Source of the DNA: Corynebacterium felinum
Lineage (GTDB): Bacteria; Actinomycetota; Actinomycetes; Mycobacteriales; Mycobacteriaceae
Direction: 5' to 3'
DNA length: 64,000 nt
Assembly: GCF_030408755.1 (NCBI RefSeq)
Contig: NZ_CP047209.1
Span: 1,550,001-1,614,000, forward strand
Under the pieces are notes generated by a model. The model was not told where the DNA came from. It did no database searches and saw only the letters and a program-made list of their open reading frames with translations. The translations under genes were made by a program, and so were the position numbers. Below are positions 8,509 to 19,054 of the stretch, one piece after another. The first letter of the stretch is position 1. The number at the start of each line of letters is the position of its first letter.

Positions 8509-10251
8509 TTATGCATCCCAGTGGGCATACAGCTTCGCATAGGCACCGCCTGCGTTTATGAGTTCATCATGGGTGCCGTCTTCAATGATGGCCCCATTGT
8601 CCATCAAAATAATCCTATCGGCACCACGAGCCTGATCCAGACGATGTGCGACAATTAGGCTCGTGCGCCCACGAGTGGCCAACGTTGCCGCATGCTCTAA
8701 TGTCTTAGCGTGCTCGCTGCCGGCTTCGCTGGTGGATTCATCCATAATGAGCACAGGCGGATTCCGTAGCAGGATCCGCGCTAGCGAGATTTGCTGCTCA
8801 ACCTCGGGGGAAAGCTCATCAGCTCCAGCCCCAATTGGCGTATCTAATCCTTGCGGGAACCATCGTGAAAACACCGTGCCACTTAAACCAACAGCACTTA
8901 AAGCCTCCAAGAGCTGTTCATCATCAGGGTTTTCTGCTGCTAGATGCAAATCCTCCCGCAATGTGCCAGAGAACAAATGCACTTGTTGGCTAATAAGTGC
9001 CACATGCCGCGCAATCCATGAATCAGGGGCCAAGCGGGTATCCACATCACCGATATAAATCGTTCCCGCCGTCGGTTGCTGCAGCCCAGCAATCAGCGCC
9101 GCCAACGTCGACTTGCCCGCACCTGATGCCCCCACCAGGGCAGTCGTACTCCCTGCAGCCAACCGCAACGAAAGATCTTCAATAATTGCAGCACCCTGCG
9201 GGTAGGAATAACTCACGTTACTTACGATCACCTCAGGTGACGAAAGATCAGCAGGCTCACACGTGGTATTCTCCTTCCCCAACAAAGCAAGAGAAACCGC
9301 GCGACCTAGACTCGTCACCGCATTTTGAATATGCGCCGAAAAAGTCAACACATTAAACAAATGAATCTCTAACCGCGCCACCAAAATCACTGCAGCACCA
9401 GCCTGCCCCACACTCAACACCTGCTCATGCGCCAAAAACGTGGCAAGAACAAGCGTTGCACACAGCAACAGCCCGTACGCAGTCGTACCAAACAGCAACA
9501 ACCGGCTAAAAATAGGGATACGACCAGCCATTGCCTGCACCGCAGCCCAATTCTTCTGCTCCACACGCGCCAAGGCCCACCGGTGACGACCAAGCGCACG
9601 GATTGTTCCCAACCCCTTAATCGTGTCCAACAATGTATTATTCCGCGTAGCTTCCTTTTCCGACATCGCATTCGTCGCCGGCGGAAAATCCCGCACAATT
9701 ATCTTCACCAACGGGTACTCAACCACAACGACCACGCACACAATAACGATGAACGACCAATGCACAAAAGCCAATGCCACAGTCGTAAACGGGAACATAA
9801 AGGCCGTAATCACCAGACGTGCGCCAATCTCCTGAAACGCACGAGAAAAACGATCCACATCCTTAGTCAATCGCGAAATCACATTGCCAGTCCCCAACTG
9901 GACTACCTGCGGAATCGGCGCCGCTAACACCGAACGAACACAGGCCTGACGCAAGAAAATCGCAAGCTCAGCAATCTTACTTACCAACAAATACTGACCA
10001 ATATTCCGCGCCACATTCTCACACAGCAACGCCACCACAATCACCGCAAGGACGCTAAAAAATATCCCCCGATCATCCCTATAATCAACCAACCTCCCCA
10101 ACAACGACGAAGTCAGCACCATCACGGTCAACAACACACCAAAACTCAACCCCATCCCCACCCACCAGCGGCGCGCCGGGCGGGCCGGAAGAGTGCGAAG
10201 AAATTTTATTGAGGTTTGTAAAGATGCAGGGGTAGATAAATCAGTAGTCAT
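8509..10251 (-). CDS. ABC exporter half-transporter, Walker A subunit of heterodimer 2
   Basis: 580 residues, clearly paralogous to the product of 1197-3095. The membrane domain spans about residues 28-320. The ATPase domain has Walker [10 protein letters not shown] (374-382), Q-loop Gln422, Walker B LIMDE (501-505) and H-loop His536 (IVAHRLD). The signature is LSPEV (480-484) instead of LSGGQ and the D-loop reads SEAGSE, the same two defects as in the paralogue. Its partner is encoded 147 bp upstream on the same strand. The ribosome site before the ATG is weak. It converges with the SDR gene, leaving only 27 bp. Substrate unknown. Confidence 0.88.
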   Translation of the reverse strand: MTTDLSTPASLQTSIKFLRTLPARPARRWWVGMGLSFGVLLTVMVLTSSLLGRLVDYRDDRGIFFSVLAVIVVALLCENVARNIGQYLLVSKIAELAIFLRQACVRSVLAAPIPQVVQLGTGNVISRLTKDVDRFSRAFQEIGARLVITAFMFPFTTVALAFVHWSFIVIVCVVVVVEYPLVKIIVRDFPPATNAMSEKEATRNNTLLDTIKGLGTIRALGRHRWALARVEQKNWAAVQAMAGRIPIFSRLLLFGTTAYGLLLCATLVLATFLAHEQVLSVGQAGAAVILVARLEIHLFNVLTFSAHIQNAVTSLGRAVSLALLGKENTTCEPADLSSPEVIVSNVSYSYPQGAAIIEDLSLRLAAGSTTALVGASGAGKSTLAALIAGLQQPTAGTIYIGDVDTRLAPDSWIARHVALISQQVHLFSGTLREDLHLAAENPDDEQLLEALSAVGLSGTVFSRWFPQGLDTPIGAGADELSPEVEQQISLARILLRNPPVLIMDESTSEAGSEHAKTLEHAATLATRGRTSLIVAHRLDQARGADRIILMDNGAIIEDGTHDELINAGGAYAKLYAHWDA

Positions 10252-10398
10252 TGTGTGTCACTATTTCCAATGGCGCAGTAGTAGGTTGGGCAAATGAGAA
10301 ACTATCGGCATGAAAGCGCTGGGGGATAAACAATAAGCTCGTCGGTGGGCATTTCTCAGCGGACGACGGATGAGATTCAGCACAAGTTTGTGACATCG

Positions 10399-12060
10399 CT
10401 ACGTGTTAGGTGTGTCAGCGGAAGACACGAGTAGGAAATCCTCATCAGTGAACACCACGTCAGCCGCACTGATCCACGCCTGGGACGTTGTAATCACAAT
10501 CGTGCGCTTAGCCTTACGCAACTGGACAACTGCCGCAGCTACCGAACTTAAGGTCACCGCGTCCAAACCTGTGGTGGGTTCGTCAAGGATGAGGAAATTT
10601 GGATCCATATTCAACACCCTGGCCAACGCTATGCGTTGACGTTGTCCACCGGAAAGGTTCAAACCACTCTCTCCAATGGGTGCAGTAGGAAGCTGGCCCA
10701 TAGGCCCATATCCACCCAAACGCTGCACAATATCGCCACAAGCTGCCGCATCCAAGCCAATGCGGGATTGGGCATCAAACTCCACGTTATCGGCAAGCGT
10801 ACCTTCAAATACCGCAACAACATGAGGCGGATACACCGCTTCACACTCCACCACATACCGTTGCGCCAACTCTTGCGCCTTGACTCGGGCAGACTCAGTA
10901 CCTAAAGCCCACACCTCTAAACCAGCGCGATCCGGCTGAAATACCGAAGAACTGTGCTCAAATGCTTGATCTACATCTGGTTCACTGTGCTCAGCTTCCT
11001 CCAAATCGCTTACGAGAGCATTCAGCCGGGCAGCCGACGCCGTCGCCCTGCCCCAATATTCTGCAATCATTCCCAAAGAAATACCCATCACCTGAAGCGA
11101 CAGCGGAACAAGCAACGTAACAGTGACCATGTCGCCGGGCGTGATGTCGCCGTCGAAAAGCAAGAAGCCCGCATAGCCAATAATCACAGTGATGAAAACA
11201 GTAGGGACCGACTGCCTAGCAAAATCGCACCATGCCATCACCCGTGCATTCGCACGGGTCGCCTCCAACGTTGTGCGTGCAGCCTCATCAAAACGCTGTT
11301 GACTGCGCCCAGTAGATCCCATCCCCTTCAATACCCGCACACCCTGAGCAAAGTCCGTTGCCAACGACACAGCACGAGACTCAGCAACACGACGCGCACT
11401 ATTAGCCCTATTAATCGGCCCCACAGTTGCACGCGCAACAAGCGCAGTCGAAATTCCACCTAACGGAACCAGCACGGCCAACAACGGTGAAATCGGTGCA
11501 AGCACTATCGACGTACCGATCAAATAACCCGCCATCGTGACAGGGAAATTCAAAATATGCTTGAGCTCACCCACAATCGACGTGTCATCATCAACTGTAT
11601 TCAGAACCTCACCTGGCGTTTTCGTACGCGGTGCGCGCGCCATCAACCTATGAGACAACTCCATCCGCAACCCGTGCGTACTTCGTGCAGCCACAACATC
11701 GGTCAAACCGTCGGCCGTAGCCTCCATAAACCAAGAAAACAGCAGTAACGCAACAACCGCAAGCACTGGAAATACCAAAGCCGAAACAGGCTGATGCCCA
11801 ATCACTGAATCAACAGTCAAGCCCACGACACGATTTGTAACTGCAGAGGCCAACGATCCCGCTAGAGTTGCTAGAATCAACGATGCCGAAATGCCAGGAA
11901 AAGAACGAAGAACGCGCAAACACAACGCCGCTGCATGATCTCCAAAGCCCAAGGCACGCGGATCATGCGTCGGCGGATCCGATGGCGCAGCCCACGCCCA
12001 CGTGCGCATTCTTTGATATCTCATAAAGTATGAGACTACCGCTCTCCAATGCCGAAACAA
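10399..12060 (-). CDS. ABC exporter half-transporter lacking the P-loop, heterodimer 2
   Basis: 553 residues from the ATG at 12060; a shorter form starting at MRTWAWAAP (12009) would align better with the N-terminus of the paralogue at 3092-4654. Six hydrophobic helices lie in about 55-350. The ATPase remnant has a perfect LSGGQ (469-473), Walker B FLILDE and TGLD, but no Walker A, a PPHVVAVFEGTL motif with His at the Q-loop position, and no H-loop His (IVITTSQAW). The match to the first pair's partner in exactly these defects shows the arrangement is maintained. Unlike pair 1, this gene is separated from its partner by 147 bp. Confidence 0.85.
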   Translation of the reverse strand: MFRHWRAVVSYFMRYQRMRTWAWAAPSDPPTHDPRALGFGDHAAALCLRVLRSFPGISASLILATLAGSLASAVTNRVVGLTVDSVIGHQPVSALVFPVLAVVALLLFSWFMEATADGLTDVVAARSTHGLRMELSHRLMARAPRTKTPGEVLNTVDDDTSIVGELKHILNFPVTMAGYLIGTSIVLAPISPLLAVLVPLGGISTALVARATVGPINRANSARRVAESRAVSLATDFAQGVRVLKGMGSTGRSQQRFDEAARTTLEATRANARVMAWCDFARQSVPTVFITVIIGYAGFLLFDGDITPGDMVTVTLLVPLSLQVMGISLGMIAEYWGRATASAARLNALVSDLEEAEHSEPDVDQAFEHSSSVFQPDRAGLEVWALGTESARVKAQELAQRYVVECEAVYPPHVVAVFEGTLADNVEFDAQSRIGLDAAACGDIVQRLGGYGPMGQLPTAPIGESGLNLSGGQRQRIALARVLNMDPNFLILDEPTTGLDAVTLSSVAAAVVQLRKAKRTIVITTSQAWISAADVVFTDEDFLLVSSADTPNT

Positions 12061-12226
12061 AAGTGCCGTAGCTCACCTAATCAGCCCCTGTGTGTGTAAA
12101 ACAACCAGCACACTAGGTGCTCAAGACTCACAAACGCCACCACACCCCCTTGCGCACCGCACTGGCGACACAAAGAACTATGGTGGCGTGCACACACGTC
12201 AGGACAAAGCGCTGACGTGCGCAATT

Positions 12227-12697
12227 TTAGTGATGCTGCTCGTTTGGATCGTTATCAGCATCTTCCTTCGTGGCGTGAACAGTACCAGGAAGGTGATCAG
12301 GGGCAGCGTAAATGGAGTACAGCTTCACAGGCTCATCACCAGCATTGAGCACATTATGCCACTTGCCAGCAGGGATGAACACTGCCCAGTCGTCCTCCAC
12401 AACCTGATCAATATCAAGCTCAGACTCGCTTGCACCAATCATCACGCGAGCCTTACCGGACTCCAAGCGCAAGAATTGGTCATGATCATCGTGAATTTCC
12501 GCACCGATCTCGCCACCGGCAGGAATGTCCATCACCGTCATCTGAAGGAACTGGCCAGTCCACACCGTATCACGGAAATTAGTGTTGGACAGGGTCTTTT
12601 CCTCAATATCAAGGACGTATGGATGTGGGCCAAAATCAGCCATGAGTGTGGCCATGCCTTTCTTTTCGACAATAGAACTCATACCCATCGTACTCAT
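12227..12697 (-). CDS. Cupin-domain protein
   Basis: About 156 residues if started at the ATG at 12697 (MSTMGMSS...); ATGs at 12688 and 12682 are also possible, and longer forms would run into meaB. A single cupin fold is indicated by G-x-E-I-G-A-E-I-H-D-D-H-D-Q-F and the later P-A-G-K-W-H-N-V-L-N, which supply the metal-binding His and Glu residues. This subfamily (conserved ATLxADFGPxPYVxDIE opening) is found in many bacteria without a defined reaction. It is the last gene of the mutA-mutB-meaB group, 40 bp after meaB, but nothing shows a functional link to methylmalonyl-CoA. Confidence 0.8.
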   Translation of the reverse strand: MSTMGMSSIVEKKGMATLMADFGPHPYVLDIEEKTLSNTNFRDTVWTGQFLQMTVMDIPAGGEIGAEIHDDHDQFLRLESGKARVMIGASESELDIDQVVEDDWAVFIPAGKWHNVLNAGDEPVKLYSIYAAPDHLPGTVHATKEDADNDPNEQHH

Positions 12698-12737
12698 GGA
12701 TCGACCAACGCGCAGATAAAAACACAACCAACCCGAA

Positions 12738-13841
12738 CTAAACCTGCTCTGCCTTATCAAACGCCCGCAACACCCGCTCCGCAGCCAACGTCGGTGTGAT
12801 CTGGGCATGGCGCAATTGCTTTTCGACGAGCGAACGCATCGCCATCACATCAGGATCAGTATTCAGCCGCTGCAAAATCGTCTCATGAACCATCGACCAC
12901 ATCCACTTCACCTGCTGCTCACGGCGATTACTCTCAAAGAAACCAGAAGCAACCATCGCCTCATGATGATCCACAACTAACTGCCAGAACTCATCAGTAC
13001 CCTGCGACTCCACAGCAGACAACGTAATCGTCGGCGGATGCCACACAGCATTTTCTGGCCTCACCAAACGCAAAGCAGCCGCCAACTCACGCGCAGCACG
13101 CTTAGCATTCTTCACATTCGGCCCATCCGCCTTATTGATCGCCACCACATCAGCCATCTCCAGAACACCCTTCTTAATGCCCTGAAGCTGATCACCAGCA
13201 CCTGCCAAAGCCAAGAACGTAAAACAATCAACCATCTGGGAAACAGCGACCTCGGATTGTCCCACCCCCACAGTCTCGACCAAAATGACGTCGAAACCAG
13301 CAGCCTCAAACACCACCATCGACTCACGCGTCGCCTTCGCAACACCGCCCAACGTCCCCGCCGACGGTGACGGACGAATAAACGCATTATCCTTGCGCGC
13401 TAATTTCGCCATACGAGTCTTATCCCCCAAAATTGAACCCCTCGTTTTCGTCGACGACGGGTCGATAGCTAAAACGGCCACCTTATGGCCCTCACCAATG
13501 AGCTTCATGCCCAAGGACTCAATAAACGTCGACTTGCCCACCCCAGGCACACCCGTAATACCGACTCGCAATGCATCGCCACTAAACGGCAGCAAACGAA
13601 CCAACAACTCCTGCGCCAACACACGATGTGCGGGAGCAGTGGACTCCAACAGCGTGATAGCCCGCGAAATCATTGTTCGATTACACGCCCGCACGCCGTC
13701 GAAAAGCTCATCAACATTAATCCTGCGCCGCGCCTTCACAACAATCTCTGGGGCTACCGCAGTTTGTTCCCCCAAATCCGTACCAGCGGTCGTAGTCAAC
13801 GACCCCAAATGATGCTCAAGATACTCGTTATCAACAGGCAT
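12738..13841 (-). CDS. meaB: Methylmalonyl-CoA mutase-associated GTPase MeaB
   Basis: 367 residues of the ArgK/MeaB G3E GTPase family. The P-loop GVPGVGKST is at about 97-105, followed by D-P-S-S-x-x-T-R-G-S-I-L-G-D-K-T-R-M, the family's switch region, then E-T-V-G-V-G-Q-S-E and N-K-A-D-G for guanine recognition. MeaB protects methylmalonyl-CoA mutase, loading adenosylcobalamin and ejecting inactive cofactor at the cost of GTP. Its place directly after mutB on the same strand fits this role. The 160 bp between them hold two hairpins that may lower its expression relative to the mutase. Confidence 0.95.
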   Translation of the reverse strand: MPVDNEYLEHHLGSLTTTAGTDLGEQTAVAPEIVVKARRRINVDELFDGVRACNRTMISRAITLLESTAPAHRVLAQELLVRLLPFSGDALRVGITGVPGVGKSTFIESLGMKLIGEGHKVAVLAIDPSSTKTRGSILGDKTRMAKLARKDNAFIRPSPSAGTLGGVAKATRESMVVFEAAGFDVILVETVGVGQSEVAVSQMVDCFTFLALAGAGDQLQGIKKGVLEMADVVAINKADGPNVKNAKRAARELAAALRLVRPENAVWHPPTITLSAVESQGTDEFWQLVVDHHEAMVASGFFESNRREQQVKWMWSMVHETILQRLNTDPDVMAMRSLVEKQLRHAQITPTLAAERVLRAFDKAEQV

Positions 13842-13868
13842 GGGAAGAAAACTCCTCGTAGAAACAAA

Positions 13869-13988
13869 CCGGCCACAAAGGAATCAATAAGGTAAAAGAA
13901 ACCTTCATGGCCGGCCAAACAAGAGTGCACACAGTGCACGCAAGGAAGGCTTAAAGACATGAATGCCATGGCATAGACAATGCCTTCC
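13869..13988 (-). other. Paired hairpins between mutB and meaB
   Basis: Two inverted repeats lie in the 162-bp gap: CCGGCCA (13869-13875) with TGGCCGG (13908-13914), extended by AAGG/CCTT inside, and GGAAGGC (13944-13950) with GCCTTCC (13982-13988), which encloses the palindrome TGCCATGGCA. GTGCAC also occurs twice between them. Only a broken T run follows the first on the minus strand, so they look more like transcript-processing or attenuation structures than a full terminator. Confidence 0.45.
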
Positions 13989-14003
13989 ATCAACACGAAA
14001 GCA

Positions 14004-16214
14004 TTACACTTCCACGTCAACCTCAAGCTCAAAACCCAACTGGGCGCTCAGCTTCGTTAACAAATCGATCGCAGAATCCGCAATCACAGTACCCGGTGGG
14101 TAAATAGCGACAGCACCGTCATCGTACAGTTCTTGGAAATCACCCGGTGGAATCACGCCACCGACCACGATCATGATGTCTTCCCGACCCAGCTTCGCCA
14201 ACTCCTCCTTCAACGCTGGAACTAAAGTTAAGTGACCAGCAGCCAAAGAGGACACGCCAACAACATGCACGTCGGCGTCGACAGCGGCACGCGCTGCCTC
14301 AGCAGGGGTCTGGAACAAAGGTCCGACATCCACGTCCATACCAAGATCGGCGTAGGCAGAAGCAACAACCTTCTGGCCACGATCATGCCCATCCTGGCCC
14401 ATCTTGGCAATGTAGATACGAGGGCGACGACCTTCCTCAGCCTCGAAAGCATCAGCCATAGCAATAGCCTTTTCGACGTTGCCCACGCGGCCCTCCTTTC
14501 CAACCTCATCCTTATACACACCAGACAAGGTACGAATCTCCGCCTCATGGCGGCCAAAGACCTTCTCCAACGCGTAAGAAATCTCACCCACCGTAGCCTT
14601 CGCGCGGGCACAATCGACCGCCAACTTCAGCAGATTCTCATCGAGATTACCTGGCTCCTTGGTATCCTTTGCCGCAGCGGCGGTCAGCGCATCCAAAGCC
14701 GCCTGGCAGGCAGCCTCGTCACGCTCAGCGCGAAGCCTATCCAACTTCGCCAACTGCTCTGCACGCACCTTAGTGTTATCAACCTTCAGAACCTCAATCT
14801 GCTCGTCCTCTTCGACGATGTACTTATTCACGCCGATCAGAGCCTGACGGCCCGAATCAATACGAGCCTGAGTACGCGCAGCGGACTCCTCAATGCGCAA
14901 CTTCGGAATACCTTCCACCGTTGCCTGAGCCATACCACCAGCAGCCTCAACTTCTTCGATGTGCGCACGCGCACGATCAACCAACTGCTGAGTCAACCAC
15001 TCGATATAGTACGAACCAGCCCAAGGATCAACAGGGCGAACAGTCCCCGACTCCTGCTGGAGCAACAACTGAGTGTTACGAGCAATACGCGCAGAGAAGT
15101 CAGTGGGCAAAGCCAGCGCCTCATCCAGCGCGTTGGTGTGCAGCGACTGGGTGTGACCCTGCGTTGCAGCCATAGCCTCAATACAGGTACGAGGAACGTT
15201 ATTGAACACATCCTGCGCAGTCAGCGACCAACCAGAAGTCTGGGAGTGCGTACGCAACGACTGGGACTTCGCCGACTTATTGTCGAACTTCGCCACCAGC
15301 TCACTCCACAGCAAACGACCAGCACGCATCTTAGCGATCTCCATGAAGGTGTACATGGAAATACCCCAGAAGAAAGACAGACGAGGAGCGAACTTATCAA
15401 CATCCAAGCCCACTTCCATACCGGCACGAATGTACTCCACACCATCAGCAAGGGTGTAAGCCAACTCCAAGTCAGCCGTCGCTCCTGCCTCTTGGATGTG
15501 GTAGCCAGAAATCGAAATGGAGTTAAAGCGAGGCATCATCAGCGAGGTGTACTCGAAAATATTCGAGATAATACGCATCGAAGGCTTCGGAGGGTAAATG
15601 TAGGTGTTACGAACCATGAACTCCTTCAGAATGTCATTCTGAATGGTGCCTGCCAAGCGGTCCGGAGTAACACCCTGCTCCTCAGCAGCAACGATGTACA
15701 ACGCAAGCACTGGGAGCACAGCACCGTTCATGGTCATCGATACGGACACATTGCCCAAATCGATGCCCTCAAAAAGCTGGCGCATGTCCAAGATCGAGTC
15801 AATAGCAACGCCCGCCATACCGACGTCGCCAAGCACACGCTCATTGTCAGAATCGTAGCCACGGTGGGTAGCCAAGTCGAAAGCCACGGACAAACCCTTC
15901 TGACCAGCCGCAAGGTTACGGCGGTAGAAAGCATTCGACTCCGCAGCAGTGGAGAAACCAGCGTACTGGCGAATCGTCCACGGCTGGTTGGTGTACATCG
16001 TAGGATAAGGGCCACGCATAAACGGTGGCATACCTGGGAAGGAATCAAGTTGCTGTGCGTCGACTGTCTCGTTGCGGTCAGCACGATCGAACACACGAGG
16101 AACATCAATACCCTCAGGTGTATTCCACACCTGTGCCTTCAGCGCCGACGCATCTTGGGCAGCACTGGTTTCCACAGTTGCTGTGTATTCGGAAAAATTA
16201 GGAATAGTGCTCAT
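14004..16214 (-). CDS. mutB: Methylmalonyl-CoA mutase, large subunit
   Basis: 736 residues, the normal length of the catalytic subunit. The N-terminal TIM barrel has the family's [21 protein letters not shown] opening and S-F-F-W-G; the C-terminal cobalamin domain (about 600-736) has D-G-H-D-R-G, whose His is the lower axial ligand to cobalt, then G-V-S-S-L-A-A-G-H and G-G-V-I-P. It interconverts succinyl-CoA and (R)-methylmalonyl-CoA in the cytosol, linking odd-chain fatty acids and propionate to the TCA cycle or supplying methylmalonyl units. It starts 5 bp after mutA with GGGAG ahead of the ATG. Small and large subunits form the heterodimer. Confidence 0.97.
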   Translation of the reverse strand: MSTIPNFSEYTATVETSAAQDASALKAQVWNTPEGIDVPRVFDRADRNETVDAQQLDSFPGMPPFMRGPYPTMYTNQPWTIRQYAGFSTAAESNAFYRRNLAAGQKGLSVAFDLATHRGYDSDNERVLGDVGMAGVAIDSILDMRQLFEGIDLGNVSVSMTMNGAVLPVLALYIVAAEEQGVTPDRLAGTIQNDILKEFMVRNTYIYPPKPSMRIISNIFEYTSLMMPRFNSISISGYHIQEAGATADLELAYTLADGVEYIRAGMEVGLDVDKFAPRLSFFWGISMYTFMEIAKMRAGRLLWSELVAKFDNKSAKSQSLRTHSQTSGWSLTAQDVFNNVPRTCIEAMAATQGHTQSLHTNALDEALALPTDFSARIARNTQLLLQQESGTVRPVDPWAGSYYIEWLTQQLVDRARAHIEEVEAAGGMAQATVEGIPKLRIEESAARTQARIDSGRQALIGVNKYIVEEDEQIEVLKVDNTKVRAEQLAKLDRLRAERDEAACQAALDALTAAAAKDTKEPGNLDENLLKLAVDCARAKATVGEISYALEKVFGRHEAEIRTLSGVYKDEVGKEGRVGNVEKAIAMADAFEAEEGRRPRIYIAKMGQDGHDRGQKVVASAYADLGMDVDVGPLFQTPAEAARAAVDADVHVVGVSSLAAGHLTLVPALKEELAKLGREDIMIVVGGVIPPGDFQELYDDGAVAIYPPGTVIADSAIDLLTKLSAQLGFELEVDVEV

Positions 16215-16219
16215 AGTGG

Positions 16220-18028
16220 TTATGCTCCCAACTTCTCAAGCAGCTGAGCCAAAGTATCAGCCGCATCAATCTTGAGGTTCAAGTAACCATCGGCATCAAC
16301 ACCGCTACCTGCAGCACCCGCAAGCAAAACAGTCTCAACACCCGCCTCACGCAGTGCCGTGAGTGCCTCGGCACCAGATTCCTCATATTCCTGATCAGTA
16401 CCGCAAATAACGACGATCGAACTCGCCTTCGCGGCTTTTGCAAACTCCTGCGTACCTGGAACAACCTGACCCGGATTAACAGCCTCAATACCACCAGAAG
16501 CCAACAAGTTCGTAGCAAAACCAGTGCGGATATTGTGCTTAGCCAAAGGCCCCAGCGGGATCAACGCAACCTGCGGACGCTTACCATGCGACTCCAAGAA
16601 TGCATCCGAACGGTTGCGCAATGCCTCAAACTCCGCAGCCCAACGGCGAACACCATGAGGCTCAACTCGTAACTCAGAAGCCAACGGAGCCTCCAACAAG
16701 TTCGGGAACTCGTTAATAGCCGTCACCTTCTTGATACGGCGAGCAATATCGGCACGCGTTAACTCATGCGAGGCATCAAGCAACGCCTTGACCGAACCAG
16801 AAGCAACAGCGGCCCTAAAACCACCCTCCTTTTCAATGGTGCTAAACACAGCCCAAGCCTTGTCAGCAAGCTCGGTCGTGAAAGCCTCCACGAAATACGA
16901 ACCACCAGCCGGGTCCACAACGTGACCCAAGTGCGACTCTTCCAGTAGAAGAAGGTTGGTGTTACGAGCAATACGACGGGCAAAGGTGCGCGAAGTATTT
17001 GGCAAACCACCAGGAATCGCCCAATCAAAAGGCAAAACCTCAACATCCGTCGCGCCACCAACACCGCCAGCAAAAGCAGCAACAGTGCACCTAAGCATAT
17101 TCACCCACGGATCACGCTGCGAAAACATGACAGGTGCAGTCTGCGCATGCTGCGGGCAGGAACCATGGTCGGGTGCACCGACAATCTCAGCCACACGAGC
17201 CCACAATTGGCGGGCCGCACGCAACTTCGACAACTGAGCGAACTGATCATCAGACACCGCGAAACGGAAAGCAAGCTGGTCAAGGGCTTGCTCCACGCTT
17301 AAGCCAGCATCAGTTAACGCACGAAGATAGTCTGCACCCGTAGCCAAAGCCAGACCAATCTCCTCCGCATCAGTAGCACCCTGATTCGAAAAAGCTGCAG
17401 AATCAACCAAAATTGCGCGCGTGCGCACGCGAGCAGCACACGTCTTTGCCAAAGAAACAGCAGTCTCAAGGTCAACAGAGTCAGAACCATCAACCTGCGA
17501 TGTCAACGGGGACGCGCCAAGCTCAATCAAAGCAGGATCAGCATCCTCGGCGTCGACAAGCGCAAATAGCGCCTCGGCTTGGGAAACAAGCGCTAAGCCT
17601 GCCTCCAAACGCACAGGAGCGTACTGAAACAGCACACCCTTCAACAGCGCTGCAAGATCAGCCTCACCCTTGACCACCACATGCGTCGTGCCGTTATTGA
17701 GAGCATGCATCAACTCCGCATTCGAACTTTTGGCATCAAAAGATTCAGTCACCCCCCAGCCCTGATGCTGATGGCCAACACCCTTCGCGCCACGACGGAA
17801 CGGGAACACACCCGGAATCGGATCCTGCTCCAGCTCATCAGCACGGGTATACAGCGGATTAACATCAATGCCCTCATACGTTGTTTTAATCAGCTTCCGC
17901 CAACTATCCAACGGGACATCAGCAATGTCCTTCTTCTGGACACGCGCAAAAACGCCAGCCACAGACTTGTACCAAGCCTGCTGACGGGCCTCAAACTCTT
18001 CAGTTAAGGAATGTCGTGTGTCAGTCAC
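16220..18028 (-). CDS. mutA: Methylmalonyl-CoA mutase, small subunit
   Basis: About 602 residues from the GTG at 18028 ([27 protein letters not shown]); GAGGGGAG lies about 12 nt upstream and the N-terminus then fits the family. Starts at 18055 or 18175 are in frame but add a hydrophobic stretch unlike other MutA proteins. The barrel domain is similar to MutB, but the C-terminal cobalamin-like domain lacks the D-x-H-x-x-G motif (it reads [12 protein letters not shown]), as expected for the non-catalytic partner. First gene of mutA-mutB-meaB-cupin. The 280 bp upstream are shared with the divergent TVP38 gene. Confidence 0.93.
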   Translation of the reverse strand: MTDTRHSLTEEFEARQQAWYKSVAGVFARVQKKDIADVPLDSWRKLIKTTYEGIDVNPLYTRADELEQDPIPGVFPFRRGAKGVGHQHQGWGVTESFDAKSSNAELMHALNNGTTHVVVKGEADLAALLKGVLFQYAPVRLEAGLALVSQAEALFALVDAEDADPALIELGASPLTSQVDGSDSVDLETAVSLAKTCAARVRTRAILVDSAAFSNQGATDAEEIGLALATGADYLRALTDAGLSVEQALDQLAFRFAVSDDQFAQLSKLRAARQLWARVAEIVGAPDHGSCPQHAQTAPVMFSQRDPWVNMLRCTVAAFAGGVGGATDVEVLPFDWAIPGGLPNTSRTFARRIARNTNLLLLEESHLGHVVDPAGGSYFVEAFTTELADKAWAVFSTIEKEGGFRAAVASGSVKALLDASHELTRADIARRIKKVTAINEFPNLLEAPLASELRVEPHGVRRWAAEFEALRNRSDAFLESHGKRPQVALIPLGPLAKHNIRTGFATNLLASGGIEAVNPGQVVPGTQEFAKAAKASSIVVICGTDQEYEESGAEALTALREAGVETVLLAGAAGSGVDADGYLNLKIDAADTLAQLLEKLGA

Positions 18029-18309
18029 GATAGGGACCCACTCCCCTCTTTCCATATCATTTGTCAACAGCATCCAACAAAACAAACTGCGCCTCAAACC
18101 GGCAAGAAACCACACAAGTGGAACCAGTAACAGCAGAAAGATCATCGAACACTTCATGCTTAGAGTGGTGTGCAAAGCACACTGATCACAGAATGCTTTA
18201 ACTCACAACCACAGTTCAGTCTAGTCCTAACGCACAAAAGTTTTGGCATTGTTAAGTAGCGAAAAATTTTTCCCCCAACCCCCATCGAGGGATAAGATAC
18301 ACCCCTAGA

Positions 18310-19020
18310 ATGAACACTCCCACACCTACCCCTAAAATGCACAACAAACTGCATAAAGCATGGCGCACACTGCGTGGCAGTATCCCCACCACCCGCTTAG
18401 TGGCACTGACGGTGGTGGCAGTGATCATGATAATTATCACTCTCACCTATAACATCCCGCCTCTTGCCCAATGGCAAGCCTGGTCCCAATCTAACGGTCA
18501 CTGGTTCATTCCTGTCTTCTTCAGCTGCTACGTCCTCGTTACTCAATTCCCCATCCCGCGCACCTTCTTCACCCTCACATCAGGAATACTCTTCGGTCCT
18601 AGCGTCGGCATCGGAATTGCACTCGCCGCCACTACCGTATCCGCGGGAATTTCCTTGCTGACCATGCGTTACCTCGTCGGTGACTGGATTGGGCCGACAC
18701 TCACGCATCCCGCCGTTAATCGAATCAACACACGGCTAAAACAACGCGGATGGTTAGCCGTCACAAGCCTGCGAATGATTGCAGGCGTCCCCTTCTGCGC
18801 GGTGAACTACGCCGCCGCACTAACCCCCATCCCAATCATGAGCTTTTGCTTAGCAACCTTAGTCGGCTCCGCCCCCGGAACGGTCATGACGGTCATCTTC
18901 GGCGATGCCCTTACCGGACACTATGAACCACAATTAATCATCTTTAGCCTGCTTCTGGCGTGTCTAGGTGCCATCGGATTAGTTCTAGACCATAGACTTC
19001 CAGTCAAGGACAAAGACTAG
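18310..19020 (+). CDS. TVP38/TMEM64-family membrane protein
   Basis: 236 residues with about five hydrophobic segments. The VTT (SNARE-associated/DedA-like) signature is seen around residues 75-125: P-I-P-R-T-F-F-T-L-T-S-G-I-L-F-G-P-x-x-G and then the G-x-x-L-x-x-(M)-x-x-Y-L-V-G region, followed by a G-W-x-x-V-x-S-L-R-M-I-x-G-V-P-F motif. Members are thought to act in lipid scrambling or membrane homeostasis; no bacterial substrate is settled. TAAGAT lies 11 nt before the ATG, suggesting a very short or no leader. The HTH gene follows on the same strand. Confidence 0.85.
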   Translation: MNTPTPTPKMHNKLHKAWRTLRGSIPTTRLVALTVVAVIMIIITLTYNIPPLAQWQAWSQSNGHWFIPVFFSCYVLVTQFPIPRTFFTLTSGILFGPSVGIGIALAATTVSAGISLLTMRYLVGDWIGPTLTHPAVNRINTRLKQRGWLAVTSLRMIAGVPFCAVNYAAALTPIPIMSFCLATLVGSAPGTVMTVIFGDALTGHYEPQLIIFSLLLACLGAIGLVLDHRLPVKDKD

Positions 19021-19054
19021 AAAAATCTTAAGAGTAGTGAAAGGAGTCACCGGG

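Noticed and set aside
12061-12226. DtxR box upstream of the second ABC pair
   Set aside because: TTAGGTGAGC matches one half-site of the consensus but the other half does not match.
14232-16247. Open frame of 671 codons on the plus strand opposite mutB
   Set aside because: It mirrors the mutB codon pattern, has no family resemblance and no ribosome site. mutB is certain.
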